Notes: generated from the sequence alone by a model not told the origin. A stretch of DNA of 64,000 bases from Clostridia bacterium (GCA_030625965.1 DAOUPV010000006.1:1-64000), one strand, 5' to 3'; counted from the stretch's first letter, positions 1 through 8,892 are shown. Numbers and translations: made by a program.

Positions 1-90
1 TTTTTTGTCCAACTACCCAACGTACATATATTTTTTGCCTTTCAGCCGCCATATATCTATAATAAAAGGTGCATGGAGGTGACACTGTCG

Positions 91-945
91 ATGAAAGCCC
101 TAGCCAAAGCAACTCACTGGTTTCTAATTATCACAATAATGCTTATCACTTCTGGTTGTACCACGTCAGAACAGAAAGCCATTACCGTCTCCATCGCTCC
201 GCTGAAAAGCCTCACTGAAGCGATCGCCGGTGACGCCTGGCTGGTCTATTCCTTAGTTCCTCCAGGAAAGAGCCCTGAGGATTATGAACCCTCCATCCAA
301 GATATGATGCACTTGGAGGACTCCCAGATCATTTTCCACCTCTCACTTCCTGCTGAAAAGTCAACTTTGGATAAGATTCATACAAACGACCCGGATAAGC
401 TGTTGGTGAACCTCCCGGAACAAAGTGCACAATGGCTGGAACCTATCCATATCACTGAATCCCAACTCGATCCCCACATCTGGCTGTCACCCAAACGCGC
501 CTTACTGCTCACGGAAATCATCCGGGACACGCTGATTTCACTCGACTCCGACCATGCAGATACCTACATGGAAAATCAGAAGCAACTGGCATCAAAGCTA
601 ATCACTCTTCACCAAGCTTGGGAGAATTCCGTAACGGAAAATCCCGACCGTGTGTTTCTCATCTATCACCCTGCCCTGTCCTATCTTGCACTCGACTATG
701 GCTTGGAGATGATCAGTATAGAGCAACATGGAAAAGAACCGAATCTAAAGTCCCTTGAGAAAACCATCCTACTAGCCAGACAAATAGGAATAAATACCGT
801 CTTTTACCAACAGGAATTCCCCCGTGAAAAATCTGAAACCATTGCATCGGAAATCGGTGCTACGGTTGTCCCATTGTCTCTGCTGGAGGAAGATTATATT
901 GGCATGATGAACAATCTGTTGGAGATATTCGACGAAACACTATGA
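91..945 (+). CDS. Metal (zinc/manganese-type) ABC transporter substrate-binding lipoprotein, ZnuA/AdcA family
   Basis: This is the extracytoplasmic metal-binding lipoprotein of a cluster A-I ABC importer. I start it at the second ATG (91) because GGAGGTGA at 76-83 is correctly spaced for it and overlaps the ATG at 73. A signal peptide ends in a lipobox (LITSGC), so the mature protein is lipid-anchored. Family landmarks are DPHIWLSPK and IYHPALSYLALDYG, which supply two of the usual metal-binding histidines. Oddly, the first conserved histidine (usually in a HTYEPT-like motif) is replaced: the protein reads SPEDYEPS. The metal is therefore uncertain. It stands first in a three-gene operon with the ATPase and permease. 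Confidence 0.85.
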   Translation: MKALAKATHWFLIITIMLITSGCTTSEQKAITVSIAPLKSLTEAIAGDAWLVYSLVPPGKSPEDYEPSIQDMMHLEDSQIIFHLSLPAEKSTLDKIHTNDPDKLLVNLPEQSAQWLEPIHITESQLDPHIWLSPKRALLLTEIIRDTLISLDSDHADTYMENQKQLASKLITLHQAWENSVTENPDRVFLIYHPALSYLALDYGLEMISIEQHGKEPNLKSLEKTILLARQIGINTVFYQQEFPREKSETIASEIGATVVPLSLLEEDYIGMMNNLLEIFDETL

Positions 946-953
946 GGTGAAAA

Positions 954-1694
954 GTGAAGAACACACATAAACCACTAATCGTACTAAATGACGTCAGCTA
1001 TCAAGTTGGTAAAAACCGCATTCTGGATCACATCAATCTAGAAGTGATGACGGGAGATTACTGGGGATTTGTAGGCCCGAACGGCGCCGGCAAATCCACT
1101 CTGCTGAAAATCATACTCGGTCTTATCGAGCCCAGCGAAGGCAGCGTCCAGCTCGACCCCGATTTGCAGTTCGGTTATGTGCCCCAATTTTCATCGTTCA
1201 ATAAGCATTTTCCAGTAACGGCCCAGAAAATGCTCCTGCTCGGATCTAGACAATATATTGAGGGACATACCCATGACTCTAAGGTACTAGAAATGAGTGA
1301 CAGGCTACTTCTGGAAATGGACCTGCACAATCTTCGCAACCAACCGGTAAGAAACCTTTCCGGCGGCGAGATACAGCGACTGCTGGTAGCCAGAGCACTG
1401 ATGAACGATGCCAACTGCCTAATACTAGATGAACCGACTTCCAGTCTGGATGCCGAGTACCGCAATATCATCTTCGAACGTCTGCATGAGCTGAATCAAT
1501 CTGTCACCCTGATCCTAGTCAGCCATGATCTAACGGCGGTATCTTCCTATGTCAAACAGATCGGTTGCCTAAACAAGCAGCTATACTGTCACAGTGAGCC
1601 AGAGAACATCAATGAAAGCCTGGAGAAGGTATACGGTTGTCCAGTCGACCTGATCGCCCACGGTTTCCCCCATCGCGTCTATGAAAAGCACTAG
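954..1694 (+). CDS. Metal ABC transporter ATP-binding protein, ZnuC family
   Basis: This is the ATPase that powers the metal importer, a single ABC domain of 246 residues. Visible motifs are Walker A GPNGAGKST (about residues 42-50), the signature LSGGEIQRL, Walker B LILDEPTSSLD and the switch histidine in LVSHD. The start is a GTG with GAGGTGAA just upstream, overlapping the end of the binding-protein gene region, so the two are translationally linked. The C-terminal tail after the H-loop (about 60 residues) is normal for ZnuC/MntB-type ATPases. Metal specificity cannot be read from this subunit. Confidence 0.9.
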   Translation: MKNTHKPLIVLNDVSYQVGKNRILDHINLEVMTGDYWGFVGPNGAGKSTLLKIILGLIEPSEGSVQLDPDLQFGYVPQFSSFNKHFPVTAQKMLLLGSRQYIEGHTHDSKVLEMSDRLLLEMDLHNLRNQPVRNLSGGEIQRLLVARALMNDANCLILDEPTSSLDAEYRNIIFERLHELNQSVTLILVSHDLTAVSSYVKQIGCLNKQLYCHSEPENINESLEKVYGCPVDLIAHGFPHRVYEKH

Positions 1695-1703
1695 GAGGCT
1701 TCT

Positions 1704-2516
1704 ATGCTGCATTATACGTTCATTCTGACAGCTATCATAGCAACCTTGCTCACGGGGCTCCTAAGCGGCGTTCTAGGCCCCATTGTCATGGAGAAACGTC
1801 TCACCATGATCAGCGGCGGCATGGCCCATATCGCCTTCGGTGGTATCGGTCTGGGATATTATCTGGGCATCGACCCTCTTCTCAGCGGCATCTGTTTCAC
1901 TGCCCTGGTCAGTATAATCCTGGCAGCCAATGAAAGCCGGCTTTCCAATCTGCAGGATGGCTATATCGCCATGTTCTGGGCATTGGGTATGTCCTTGGGA
2001 ATCTTGTTCATCTCATCCACACCGACATACACTCCACCCATTTCCTCCTTCCTCTTCGGAAACATACTTAGCGTGACCCGCGCCGAAATCGGGGTCATGG
2101 GCATACTTGCCCTGCTGATGCTCATATTATTTCTTGCACGCAAGAGGAAATGGGAACTTTTCCTATTCGATGAGGAATACTATCGCTCCCTGGGATATAG
2201 TACCAAACACAAGCACCTGATCCTATACCTGTTCCTAGCCGTTTCCATCATCGTCCTGATCAGGATGGTGGGCATCATCCTGATTATAGCCTTGTTCTCC
2301 ATTCCGACCCTTACAGCCTATTTCTTCACCCGTTCGTTTGGACAGATGATACTCTTTTCCATCCTGTTCGCAACGATAACCGGTCTGGTGGGTTTGGTAG
2401 CCTCCTACGCCTTCAGCCTTCCCTCTGGAGCCACCATGGTGCTTGTCATGGGACTGTTCCATGGTATCGCCCTAATAATCGAAAGGATACAAAATAAGAG
2501 GTTACGTCAAAACTGA
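1704..2516 (+). CDS. Metal ABC transporter permease, ZnuB family
   Basis: This is the membrane subunit of the metal importer (ABC-3 family). The 270-residue protein is made of hydrophobic helices throughout, with the family hallmark segment ISGGMAHIAFGGIGLGYY near residues 36-53 and the conserved RMVGIILIIALFSIPT region near 187-202. It starts 9 nt after the ATPase stop with GGAGG in front. It completes the binding protein/ATPase/permease set, and a strong terminator hairpin follows at once. Confidence 0.9.
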   Translation: MLHYTFILTAIIATLLTGLLSGVLGPIVMEKRLTMISGGMAHIAFGGIGLGYYLGIDPLLSGICFTALVSIILAANESRLSNLQDGYIAMFWALGMSLGILFISSTPTYTPPISSFLFGNILSVTRAEIGVMGILALLMLILFLARKRKWELFLFDEEYYRSLGYSTKHKHLILYLFLAVSIIVLIRMVGIILIIALFSIPTLTAYFFTRSFGQMILFSILFATITGLVGLVASYAFSLPSGATMVLVMGLFHGIALIIERIQNKRLRQN

Positions 2517-2529
2517 CGTAACCTCTTTT
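2496..2529 (+). terminator. Rho-independent terminator of the metal ABC operon
   Basis: A 14-bp inverted repeat (AAGAGGTTACGTCA ... TGACGTAACCTCTT) with a 4-nt loop runs into TTTTC. It overlaps the permease stop codon. The same stem on the minus strand may also end the convergent amidohydrolase transcript, although its T-tract is poorer. Confidence 0.8.
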
Positions 2530-2547
2530 CTATTCTCTATTCTCTGC

Positions 2548-3954
2548 TTAATATGCCAAGGATTTCCATTCCCGGGTTTTGTTGGGATAGGTGCCCGCTT
2601 TGTGGGATAACTCATCAGCAAATTCCTGTGCTTTGACCAGGACTGCTCTTTCGTCATCCAGGAAGGTAGGCTTGAAATCATCCAAGATGATCTTTCCGTC
2701 TACGATCACGGTCTCCACATTCTGCTCACTGGCGGAATAAACCAGCGTGGATACCGGGTGATGCATCGGGGTCGACTTGGCGCTGGTATAGGGATCGAAA
2801 ATGAACAGGTCGGCTTTTTTGCCGATTTCCAAAGATCCGATCTCATCTTCCATGCCGATGGCTCTGGCACCATCGATGGTCGCCATTTCCAATACTTTGT
2901 CAGAAGTGATGACAGTGGGATCCTGATGGGTCACCTTCTGCATCAGGGCTGCCAATTTCAACATCTCGATCATATCATTGGAGTTGTTGGAAGCTGCGCC
3001 ATCCGTTGCCAGACCTACCGTCACACCGGTTTCGTTCAGTCTGGGAATAGGTGCTACGCCGGAAGATAAGTACATGTTGCTTCCCGGATTGTGGGATACC
3101 TTCGCATCGTGATATTTAAGCATACGGATATCACGATCTGTCAGATGCACACAGTGTACCAGGAGACAATTGGGACCCATGATGCCATAGGACGCCAACG
3201 CATCGGTATCAGGCATGCCGTGAATTACTTCACTGGCTTGACGATCAAACGGGGTTTCGGAACAGTGTACCGTAATGCCCGTGTTGTATTCTTTAGCAAT
3301 ATTGTTGCTCCACTCCAACATATCCTTGGAAGCCAACCACACGGCAGCCGGAGCCAACCATATTTTGGTTCTACCATTATCTGTGTTGTGATAGGTGTCG
3401 AGCAGACGCAGGATATCTTTTTGGATAACTTCTTTATCCTCCATCAATGCCTTGGGTGTCCCGAACTGCTCACCGCGGTCCATGTAACCCCGTCCCAGTA
3501 TGCCTCTCACACCGGTTTTCCTGAATGCCTGGATGGCACCGTCAGAAAGCTCAGGACTGGACTGGGCGTGCATATAGTCTAGAATGGTGGTCGTACCGCT
3601 GTGGATATTGTCCAAAGTGGCGACCATACCGCCATAATAAACGGCTTCCTGGCTGATTTGCGCTGCGCTTGGAAACATGCAGTTAACCAACCAATCTGAC
3701 AATACCATATCGTCACCGAGTCCTTTGAGAAGACTCTGGAACATATGGTTATGTGTGTTGATCAAACCAGGAAATACTGCTTTCCCTTCGGCGTCAATCA
3801 CTCGTGATACATCAGTGTATTTGGCCTCTAGTGCCGCACTGTCACCGATGTCCACAATCTTGTCCTCGGAAATGGCCAAAGCGGCATTCTTCAGAATTTC
3901 CCTTTTACCGTTCACCGTTACAATTGTCGTGTTTTTAATCAAAATATCTAGCAT
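2548..3954 (-). CDS. Amidohydrolase-family aminohydrolase (Atz/TrzN / 8-oxoguanine deaminase-like)
   Basis: This is a metal-dependent hydrolase of the amidohydrolase superfamily, 468 residues, probably deaminating a purine, pterin or triazine-like ring. The TIM-barrel metal ligands are clear: LINTHNHMFQ near residue 65, HCSET and HCVHL in the middle, and the late Asp in LATDGAASNNSNDM. The final segment is the usual beta-sandwich tail with KKADLFIFD. It resembles S-adenosylhomocysteine/8-oxoguanine deaminase-type enzymes more than SsnA. It is monocistronic, with its own promoter (3985-4013) and AGGGGG before the ATG. The substrate cannot be settled from sequence. Purine salvage genes elsewhere in the window make a purine plausible. 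Confidence 0.75.
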   Translation of the reverse strand: MLDILIKNTTIVTVNGKREILKNAALAISEDKIVDIGDSAALEAKYTDVSRVIDAEGKAVFPGLINTHNHMFQSLLKGLGDDMVLSDWLVNCMFPSAAQISQEAVYYGGMVATLDNIHSGTTTILDYMHAQSSPELSDGAIQAFRKTGVRGILGRGYMDRGEQFGTPKALMEDKEVIQKDILRLLDTYHNTDNGRTKIWLAPAAVWLASKDMLEWSNNIAKEYNTGITVHCSETPFDRQASEVIHGMPDTDALASYGIMGPNCLLVHCVHLTDRDIRMLKYHDAKVSHNPGSNMYLSSGVAPIPRLNETGVTVGLATDGAASNNSNDMIEMLKLAALMQKVTHQDPTVITSDKVLEMATIDGARAIGMEDEIGSLEIGKKADLFIFDPYTSAKSTPMHHPVSTLVYSASEQNVETVIVDGKIILDDFKPTFLDDERAVLVKAQEFADELSHKAGTYPNKTREWKSLAY

Positions 3955-3984
3955 AACTTACCCCCTAAAGATGTATATACCAAT

Positions 3985-4013
3985 ATTATAAATCATCAGA
4001 CGTAAGATGTAAA
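3985..4013 (-). promoter_or_regulatory. Sigma-A promoter of the amidohydrolase gene
   Basis: On the minus strand, TTTACA (4008-4013) and TATAAT (3985-3990) are separated by 17 bp. The start codon lies about 30 nt downstream of the -10 box. Confidence 0.7.
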
Positions 4014-4030
4014 TACTCATTTATAAGATA

Positions 4031-4972
4031 TTAGAACAGACCTTTCTTCCTCATTCCGAATATTGTTGCCACCGACAAAAAGAGTGATACGGCCACGATG
4101 ATATAGAATCCGAAAGGATTTCCCTGTATCGGCAGTGCTACGTTCATACCGTAGAAACTAGCGATCATCGTAGGAATCGTCAGGATGATTGTGATGCTGG
4201 TCAGCACCTTCATTACAATGTTCAGGTTGTTTGAAATGATGGAAGCGAAGGCATCCATCATACCACTCAGGATGTTCGAGTTGATCTCACTCATATCAAT
4301 CGCCTGTTTGTTTTCCGTCAACACATCTTCCAGTAGATCCTCATCTTCTTCATAAAGAGGGATGCACTTGGTGCGCAGTATCTTCTTCATCACCAGCTCG
4401 TTACTCCTGAGCGAGGTAGTGAAGTAGACCAGGGATTTTTCCATGTTGAGCAACTTGATCAGCTGTTCATTCTTCAGTGCACCATGCAGAGAATTCTCTA
4501 GCTCTAGCGACCGTCGATCAATTTTCTTAAGATACTTCAGATAATATATGGCCGTCTTATACATGATTTGGAGAGTGAAACGTGTTTTCTTCCCTGTTGA
4601 AAAGGACTTCATCCTTTTGTTTACGAAATCGGTAATGATATCCACATCCTCCAAACAGACAGTAATCACGCGATCCTCCAGATATATGATTCCCAACGGA
4701 ATGGTGTCGTAGCGGACATTATCGAGGGATTCCTCCTCCTCTACCACCGGTATGTTGATCAGAATCAAGGTCTGTTCATCCTCTATGTCAATTCTAGGAC
4801 GTTCTTCATCATCCATCGGCGCTTCCAGAAACTCAGTGAGGGCACCGGTCTCTTTGTGCACAGTTAGAATTTCTTCTTTGGTCGGTCTGACCATTTTAAT
4901 CCAACTTCTTGGCTCCTTGATGTCCACTTCCTGGACATCCATGCCTTCCTTGGCAATGTAGGCGGTAATCAT
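4031..4972 (-). CDS. corA: CorA-family magnesium transport protein
   Basis: This is a pentameric Mg2+ channel of the CorA type, 313 residues. The N-terminal two thirds form the cytosolic alpha/beta and long stalk-helix domain. Two transmembrane helices lie at the C-terminus, the first ending in the diagnostic selectivity motif YGMN and the second followed by a short basic tail (RKKGLF). AAGGAGGCC sits directly before the ATG. Expression is probably controlled by Mg2+: the upstream leader is an M-box riboswitch with its terminator, followed by a small ORF whose stop touches the corA ribosome binding site. Confidence 0.93.
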   Translation of the reverse strand: MITAYIAKEGMDVQEVDIKEPRSWIKMVRPTKEEILTVHKETGALTEFLEAPMDDEERPRIDIEDEQTLILINIPVVEEEESLDNVRYDTIPLGIIYLEDRVITVCLEDVDIITDFVNKRMKSFSTGKKTRFTLQIMYKTAIYYLKYLKKIDRRSLELENSLHGALKNEQLIKLLNMEKSLVYFTTSLRSNELVMKKILRTKCIPLYEEDEDLLEDVLTENKQAIDMSEINSNILSGMMDAFASIISNNLNIVMKVLTSITIILTIPTMIASFYGMNVALPIQGNPFGFYIIVAVSLFLSVATIFGMRKKGLF

Positions 4973-4986
4973 AATTGGCCTCCTTA

Positions 4987-5076
4987 CTAGGGCCGCAACG
5001 ACCCCCTGTGGCTATTTTGCTTTTGTTCGTTCGTCTTATCTGCCATTACGTCCTTACATAATCGCGGGTCGTCCAT
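4987..5076 (-). CDS. Small leader ORF (29 codons) between the M-box and corA
   Basis: This unrecognised short reading frame begins MDDPRLCKDVMADK and ends GSLRP. It has a full-strength GGAGGTGAGG ribosome binding site, which starts right after the U-tract of the riboswitch terminator. Its TAG stop abuts the AAGGAGG of corA. The product is hydrophilic, with no signal or membrane segment. The position suggests a leader peptide that couples or gates corA translation. It may also be an untranslated accident. The strong ribosome binding site and exact fit are what is seen; the role is inferred. Confidence 0.5.
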   Translation of the reverse strand: MDDPRLCKDVMADKTNEQKQNSHRGSLRP

Positions 5077-5088
5077 TACCTCACCTCC

Positions 5089-5297
5089 AAAAAAAAAACC
5101 GCTTCAAAATAGAAACGGTCCCCATGCGCTATACCGAAACTATCCTCGATCAGTTTTGGCTCAACATAACGTAGGGCATGCCCAGCTACATTAAGCAATA
5201 CCTTAAGCCGATATTGCCTGCTGACCCTTTGGCATCTCTCGATGTTTCAGGGCAGTAGCCTCTGTTTATGTAGTAACCTCACCTAACGATATTCTCT
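5089..5297 (-). promoter_or_regulatory. M-box (ykoK) Mg2+ riboswitch with terminator, upstream of corA
   Basis: Read on the minus strand, the leader carries the hallmark M-box blocks. These are CGTTAGGTGAGG, then CTACATAAACAGAGGCTACTG, then ATCGAGAGATGCCAAAGGGT, and further on a GTAGCTGGGCATGCCCTACG-like arm. The distal end is a hairpin (ACCGTTTC ... GAAGCGGT) followed by nine or more T residues (about 5089-5120 on the plus strand). By known M-box behaviour, high Mg2+ should favour termination and low Mg2+ read-through into corA. Ends are approximate. Confidence 0.93.
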
Positions 5298-5304
5298 TAC
5301 CCCC

Positions 5305-5332
5305 ATTATAACCTTGAACTTGGATTTTTCAA
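5305..5332 (-). promoter_or_regulatory. Promoter of the M-box/corA transcript
   Basis: On the minus strand, TTGAAA (5327-5332) and TATAAT (5305-5310) are 16 bp apart. The -35 box overlaps the recN stop codon, and the M-box begins a few bases after the expected start point. Confidence 0.7.
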
Positions 5333-7008
5333 GCTTCATCCTGGTTTTTCATTCTCACAGCAGAGTCAATAAGTAAACGTGCCTGTTCAGCGGTCCCGGT
5401 GATCTCTGCGCCCCCCAGCATACGGTGAATTTCGGATTGTCTTTGCTCTCTGTTCAATTTATCTATGAGTGTTTTGGTACGTCCGTTCTCCACGTTCTTT
5501 TCGATACGGAAATGGCAATCCGCAAAAGCAGCCAACTGGGGTGCATGCGTCACACAAAAGACCTGCTTGTTCCTAGCCAGAACACTCAAGTTTTTAGCGA
5601 CAGCCAGCAATGATTCCCCACCGACACCAGTGTCCACCTCATCGAATACAAGAATGTCGATCTCATCCTCTTTAGAAAGGATCGTCTTAATAGCCAGCAT
5701 GATCCGTGCGATTTCTCCTCCGGATGCGATTTTGGCCAGTGGTCTGGCTCCTTCTCCCACGTTAGGAGAAAAAGAAAAGACAACCCTGTCGGAACCCGAT
5801 ATAGTTTCATTCGCCGATTCCATTTCGACTGTGAGTTCAGCATTTTTCATGCTTAGCTTGCGAAGCAACTGCGTAATTCTGAGTCCGAGACCTCCTCCGG
5901 CACTAATTCTGGCATCCCGCAACTTGGCGCATAGACTCCCATACTCCTCATTGACGACCTGATATCGTTTTTTCAGCTCCGACAACGTCTCGTCCTTGTT
6001 GCTGTACCGTACCAAGCGGTCTTTGGCTTCTTGTTGGAAATTCAATATCTCTTCAATCGTAGTTCCATATTTCTTCTTCAGGAAATTGATCTCGCCCAGT
6101 CTGCGCTCCACCGAATCAAGACGGCTGTCATCATATTCCATATTCTGCAGATATCCATTCAGATCCCTAGCTGTTTCTTCCAGGCTATAGTATGCACTCT
6201 GCAAGATTTCCGCAGCCCCCTGGAAGATCGCATCGAATTCGGTTATCTTTTCCAGTTCCCTGCTCGCGGCATCAATCTTATCCAAGGCTTGATTTTGTTC
6301 CTGCAGCAGGCTATAGGTTTCTCTGGCCCTAGTGTTGATCTCATCTAGATTGCTCAGGTACCTGCTTTCGGACCTTAGCGTCTCTTCTTCTCCAGGCACC
6401 AATTTCTTTTGTTCAATTTCTTCGATCTGAAAACTCAGGAAATCTATCTCCCGTGCTGCTTCAGCCGATTCCAGCTCCAGCTCCTTCATCGCCCGCATAA
6501 GATCTTTTCTTTCCAGAAAAGATTTGGATACTCCTGTCAAAAGTGGTATGGTATCCTGCTTGCCATACCTGTCGACCAACTGCAGTTGCCGGTCAGATTT
6601 CAGCAAGGATTGCTCCTGATTCTGACCATGGATATCCAGCAGGGATTTGGCCAGTTCCGCATAAAGGTTCAGTGGAACCATTTTCCCATTGATATAGCAT
6701 TTGTTCTTACCTTTGATAGAAATCTCCCGCCTGAGCAAGATTCCTTCCTTATAGTCGAGATCCAGTCCTAGGTCTAAAACGGGGGCCTGTTGCGCGTCAA
6801 AAAGGAAAAACCCCTCTACACTGGCGGATTCTTCCCCTTTTCGAATATATTCTGTTTGAGCCCTGTTGCCCCTTAGGACACCCAGCGCCCCGATCAGGAT
6901 TGTCTTTCCCGCTCCAGTTTCACCGCTTAGCACATTCAGTCCCGGTTCTGGTTCAATGCTGATATTTTCAATCAAGGCAAAATTATTGATGATGAGTTGT
7001 TGTAACAT
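5329..7008 (-). CDS. recN: DNA repair protein RecN
   Basis: This is an SMC-like ATPase acting early in double-strand break repair, 559 residues as expected. The N-terminal Walker A is GETGAGKT (about residues 28-35), long coiled-coil arms occupy about 150-370, and the C-terminal Walker B is LVFDEVDTGVGG followed by HAPQLAAFAD. I start it at MLQQLIINNFALIE (ATG at 7008), the conserved N-terminus, 4 nt after the argR stop, rather than at an in-frame ATG inside argR. It ends the nadK-mnmM-argR-recN operon. Confidence 0.95.
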   Translation of the reverse strand: MLQQLIINNFALIENISIEPEPGLNVLSGETGAGKTILIGALGVLRGNRAQTEYIRKGEESASVEGFFLFDAQQAPVLDLGLDLDYKEGILLRREISIKGKNKCYINGKMVPLNLYAELAKSLLDIHGQNQEQSLLKSDRQLQLVDRYGKQDTIPLLTGVSKSFLERKDLMRAMKELELESAEAAREIDFLSFQIEEIEQKKLVPGEEETLRSESRYLSNLDEINTRARETYSLLQEQNQALDKIDAASRELEKITEFDAIFQGAAEILQSAYYSLEETARDLNGYLQNMEYDDSRLDSVERRLGEINFLKKKYGTTIEEILNFQQEAKDRLVRYSNKDETLSELKKRYQVVNEEYGSLCAKLRDARISAGGGLGLRITQLLRKLSMKNAELTVEMESANETISGSDRVVFSFSPNVGEGARPLAKIASGGEIARIMLAIKTILSKEDEIDILVFDEVDTGVGGESLLAVAKNLSVLARNKQVFCVTHAPQLAAFADCHFRIEKNVENGRTKTLIDKLNREQRQSEIHRMLGGAEITGTAEQARLLIDSAVRMKNQDEA

Positions 7009-7012
7009 CGGA

Positions 7013-7465
7013 CTACCCCATCTTCTTCTGTATGCGCTCACAGATCAATGGCACGTTATCCTTATCTTTCACGATGATAAGCATCGTATCGTCACCAGCG
7101 ATCGTTCCCATCATTTCTAGCCATCCTGAATGATCCAGCAAGGAAGCCAGCAAATTAGCAGATCCCGGCAAAGTCTTCACCAATACCAGATTTTCTGTTG
7201 AATCTACCTCTGTCACCGTATCCATGATGACCCGCTCTAATCGGGTCAGTTCCCGGCCGCTGCTGCTGTCCATGGGAAGAACGTATTTGTGATTGCCGTT
7301 GCTATCGGTCGATTTGACCAAGCCCAGTTCCTTGATATCCCGGCTTACAGTCGCTTGTGTTATCTGAAAGTTGCGCATGCGAAGCAGATTCGCCAGTTCC
7401 GTCTGGGTACCGATATCATATTGTGTGATAATTTCCAAAATCTCTTTATGTCTTCTGTTCTTCAT
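7013..7465 (-). CDS. argR: Arginine repressor ArgR/AhrC
   Basis: This is the transcription regulator of arginine metabolism, 150 residues. The N-terminal winged helix contains the QITQATVSRDIKELGLVK recognition region, and the C-terminal oligomerisation and arginine-binding domain contains GTIAGDDTMLII. AAAGGATC precedes the ATG. Its place just before recN and after nadK is the common Firmicute order. No arginine biosynthesis genes are in this window, so targets must lie elsewhere. Confidence 0.95.
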   Translation of the reverse strand: MKNRRHKEILEIITQYDIGTQTELANLLRMRNFQITQATVSRDIKELGLVKSTDSNGNHKYVLPMDSSSGRELTRLERVIMDTVTEVDSTENLVLVKTLPGSANLLASLLDHSGWLEMMGTIAGDDTMLIIVKDKDNVPLICERIQKKMG

Positions 7466-7477
7466 TCAAAGATCCTT

Positions 7478-8047
7478 TCACCGCAATTTTTGTATCATAA
7501 CCCCGTAAGGACTTAAATTCCTACGATTGGGAAACTTCATTTCCATAACGTCATAAACCTGTTGGTCAAGGGTCTGCCAGAACTCCTGCAGCTCCGTGTG
7601 CTCACTTAGGCCAGAATCGCTGCCGGGATATACGGTAATCAGTATAAGGCCCAGCGGTCTAAGAGCCCTTAGAGAGGCCGCAATAGCCTGGATGGTACTC
7701 TCTCCTTGGGTAGCAACCTTTTTCTCTGATCCTGGCAGATAGCCAAGATTGAACATTACCAGCGACAAGCCCACCAATCCTAACCTGTCGATTTGAGCAT
7801 GATTCATGCAGTGCAGATCAACCCGCTCCGTCAGTCCCGCCTTGATCAGGCGCTCCTCCGTCTTGCAGATAGCGGTCTGCTGCAGGTCCACAGCGTAAAC
7901 TTTGCCATCTTCTCCGACACTCTCAGCCAACAGGATCGTGTCATTCCCATTGCCTGCCGTAGCATCCAAAACATGATCCCCCGGAGAAACGTAGGTTCGA
8001 ATCATATTGTGAAACAGTTCCAATGTATTGGTTACAAGGCGTCTCAT
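7478..8047 (-). CDS. mnmM: tRNA methyltransferase MnmM (YtqB family)
   Basis: This is a class I SAM-dependent methyltransferase of the YtqB/rRNA_methylase family, 189 residues. In Bacillus, the family methylates nm5(s2)U to mnm5(s2)U at the tRNA wobble position. Motif I is VLDATAGNGNDTILLAE, a second acidic SAM-binding strand is YAVDLQQ, and the family motifs FNLGYLPG and the C-terminal PNRRNLSPYGVMIQK are present. Its ATG overlaps the nadK stop (TAATG), so translation is coupled. The exact substrate is taken from family knowledge. Confidence 0.82.
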   Translation of the reverse strand: MRRLVTNTLELFHNMIRTYVSPGDHVLDATAGNGNDTILLAESVGEDGKVYAVDLQQTAICKTEERLIKAGLTERVDLHCMNHAQIDRLGLVGLSLVMFNLGYLPGSEKKVATQGESTIQAIAASLRALRPLGLILITVYPGSDSGLSEHTELQEFWQTLDQQVYDVMEMKFPNRRNLSPYGVMIQKLR

Positions 8048-8892
8048 TATAAGCCTTTGCTCAGTTTTTCGTGTAAGATCTGGTAGAAGTTCCGTTGCTC
8101 CAATCTGGCAAATTTTATATTCTTTCTGCCTTTTGCAACCATGACCACATCCTCATCACGAATATCCACACCAATCTGTCCGTCAATGGTCAGCGTCACA
8201 TCTGATGTGGGTTGAATTACTCGGACCGAAATCACTTCATTGGGATTCACCACCATAGGCCGTGAAAACAGGTTGTGGGCGCAAATAGGTGTCAAAAGCA
8301 ACGCTTGAAGGCTAGGTTCCACAATCGGGCCACCCGCTGACAGCGAATAGGCCGTAGATCCGGTCGGTGTGGCCAATATCAATCCATCCGCCGCATACCT
8401 GTCGATTACACTCTCATTGACCGAAATCTCCATAGTGAACATACGAGCAAGTGCATTCTTGCTGACCACGGCATCATTGACCGCCGTATACGTTTCAATT
8501 ATGGTTCCTCTTCTCTCTAGGAACACATCCAATGTCATCCGTTCTTCAATCAGATACTCCCCGTTTACTATTTTTTCCAGGCCTTCATAGAGATTCGTCT
8601 GTTCGAAGCTGGTCAAAAAGCCCAGATGACCGATATTGATGCCTAGTAGCGGTGCATCGTAATCACGGAACAGATTGGCTGCATTAAGCAAGGTTCCGTC
8701 ACCGCCCAACACAATGATGACATCCACTTCCTGTAAGTAAGCATTCAGTTCCTGGTCTATATTCCCGTCTTTAACAGACGTACCGGGAAGGAAACGGGCT
8801 TCCATTCCTCTGGTTTGCAGCCAGCCTACGATCTCATTGGTAAGCTGGGCCGCTTTTTCTTTGGTTTCGTTAGCGATAATCGCAAAATTCAT
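8047..8892 (-). CDS. nadK: NAD kinase
   Basis: NAD kinase phosphorylates NAD to NADP using ATP or polyphosphate in the cytosol. The 281-residue protein shows the GGDGTLLNAA motif (about residues 63-72), NIGHLGFLT, and the NAD-binding TPTGSTAYSLSAGGP loop. AGAGGTG lies before the ATG. It leads the nadK-mnmM-argR-recN operon, and a TATAAT-like box lies about 50 nt upstream of the ATG, although I see no good -35. Confidence 0.95.
   Translation of the reverse strand: MNFAIIANETKEKAAQLTNEIVGWLQTRGMEARFLPGTSVKDGNIDQELNAYLQEVDVIIVLGGDGTLLNAANLFRDYDAPLLGINIGHLGFLTSFEQTNLYEGLEKIVNGEYLIEERMTLDVFLERRGTIIETYTAVNDAVVSKNALARMFTMEISVNESVIDRYAADGLILATPTGSTAYSLSAGGPIVEPSLQALLLTPICAHNLFSRPMVVNPNEVISVRVIQPTSDVTLTIDGQIGVDIRDEDVVMVAKGRKNIKFARLEQRNFYQILHEKLSKGL

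Noticed and set aside
1175-1471. Antisense ORFs of 60-170 codons opposite real genes across the window
   Set aside because: They lie wholly within well-supported genes in other frames, lack ribosome binding sites and show no family motifs.
2548-3954. SsnA selenium-associated aminohydrolase
   Set aside because: The first metal motif and context differ; it is monocistronic with no selenium genes beside it.
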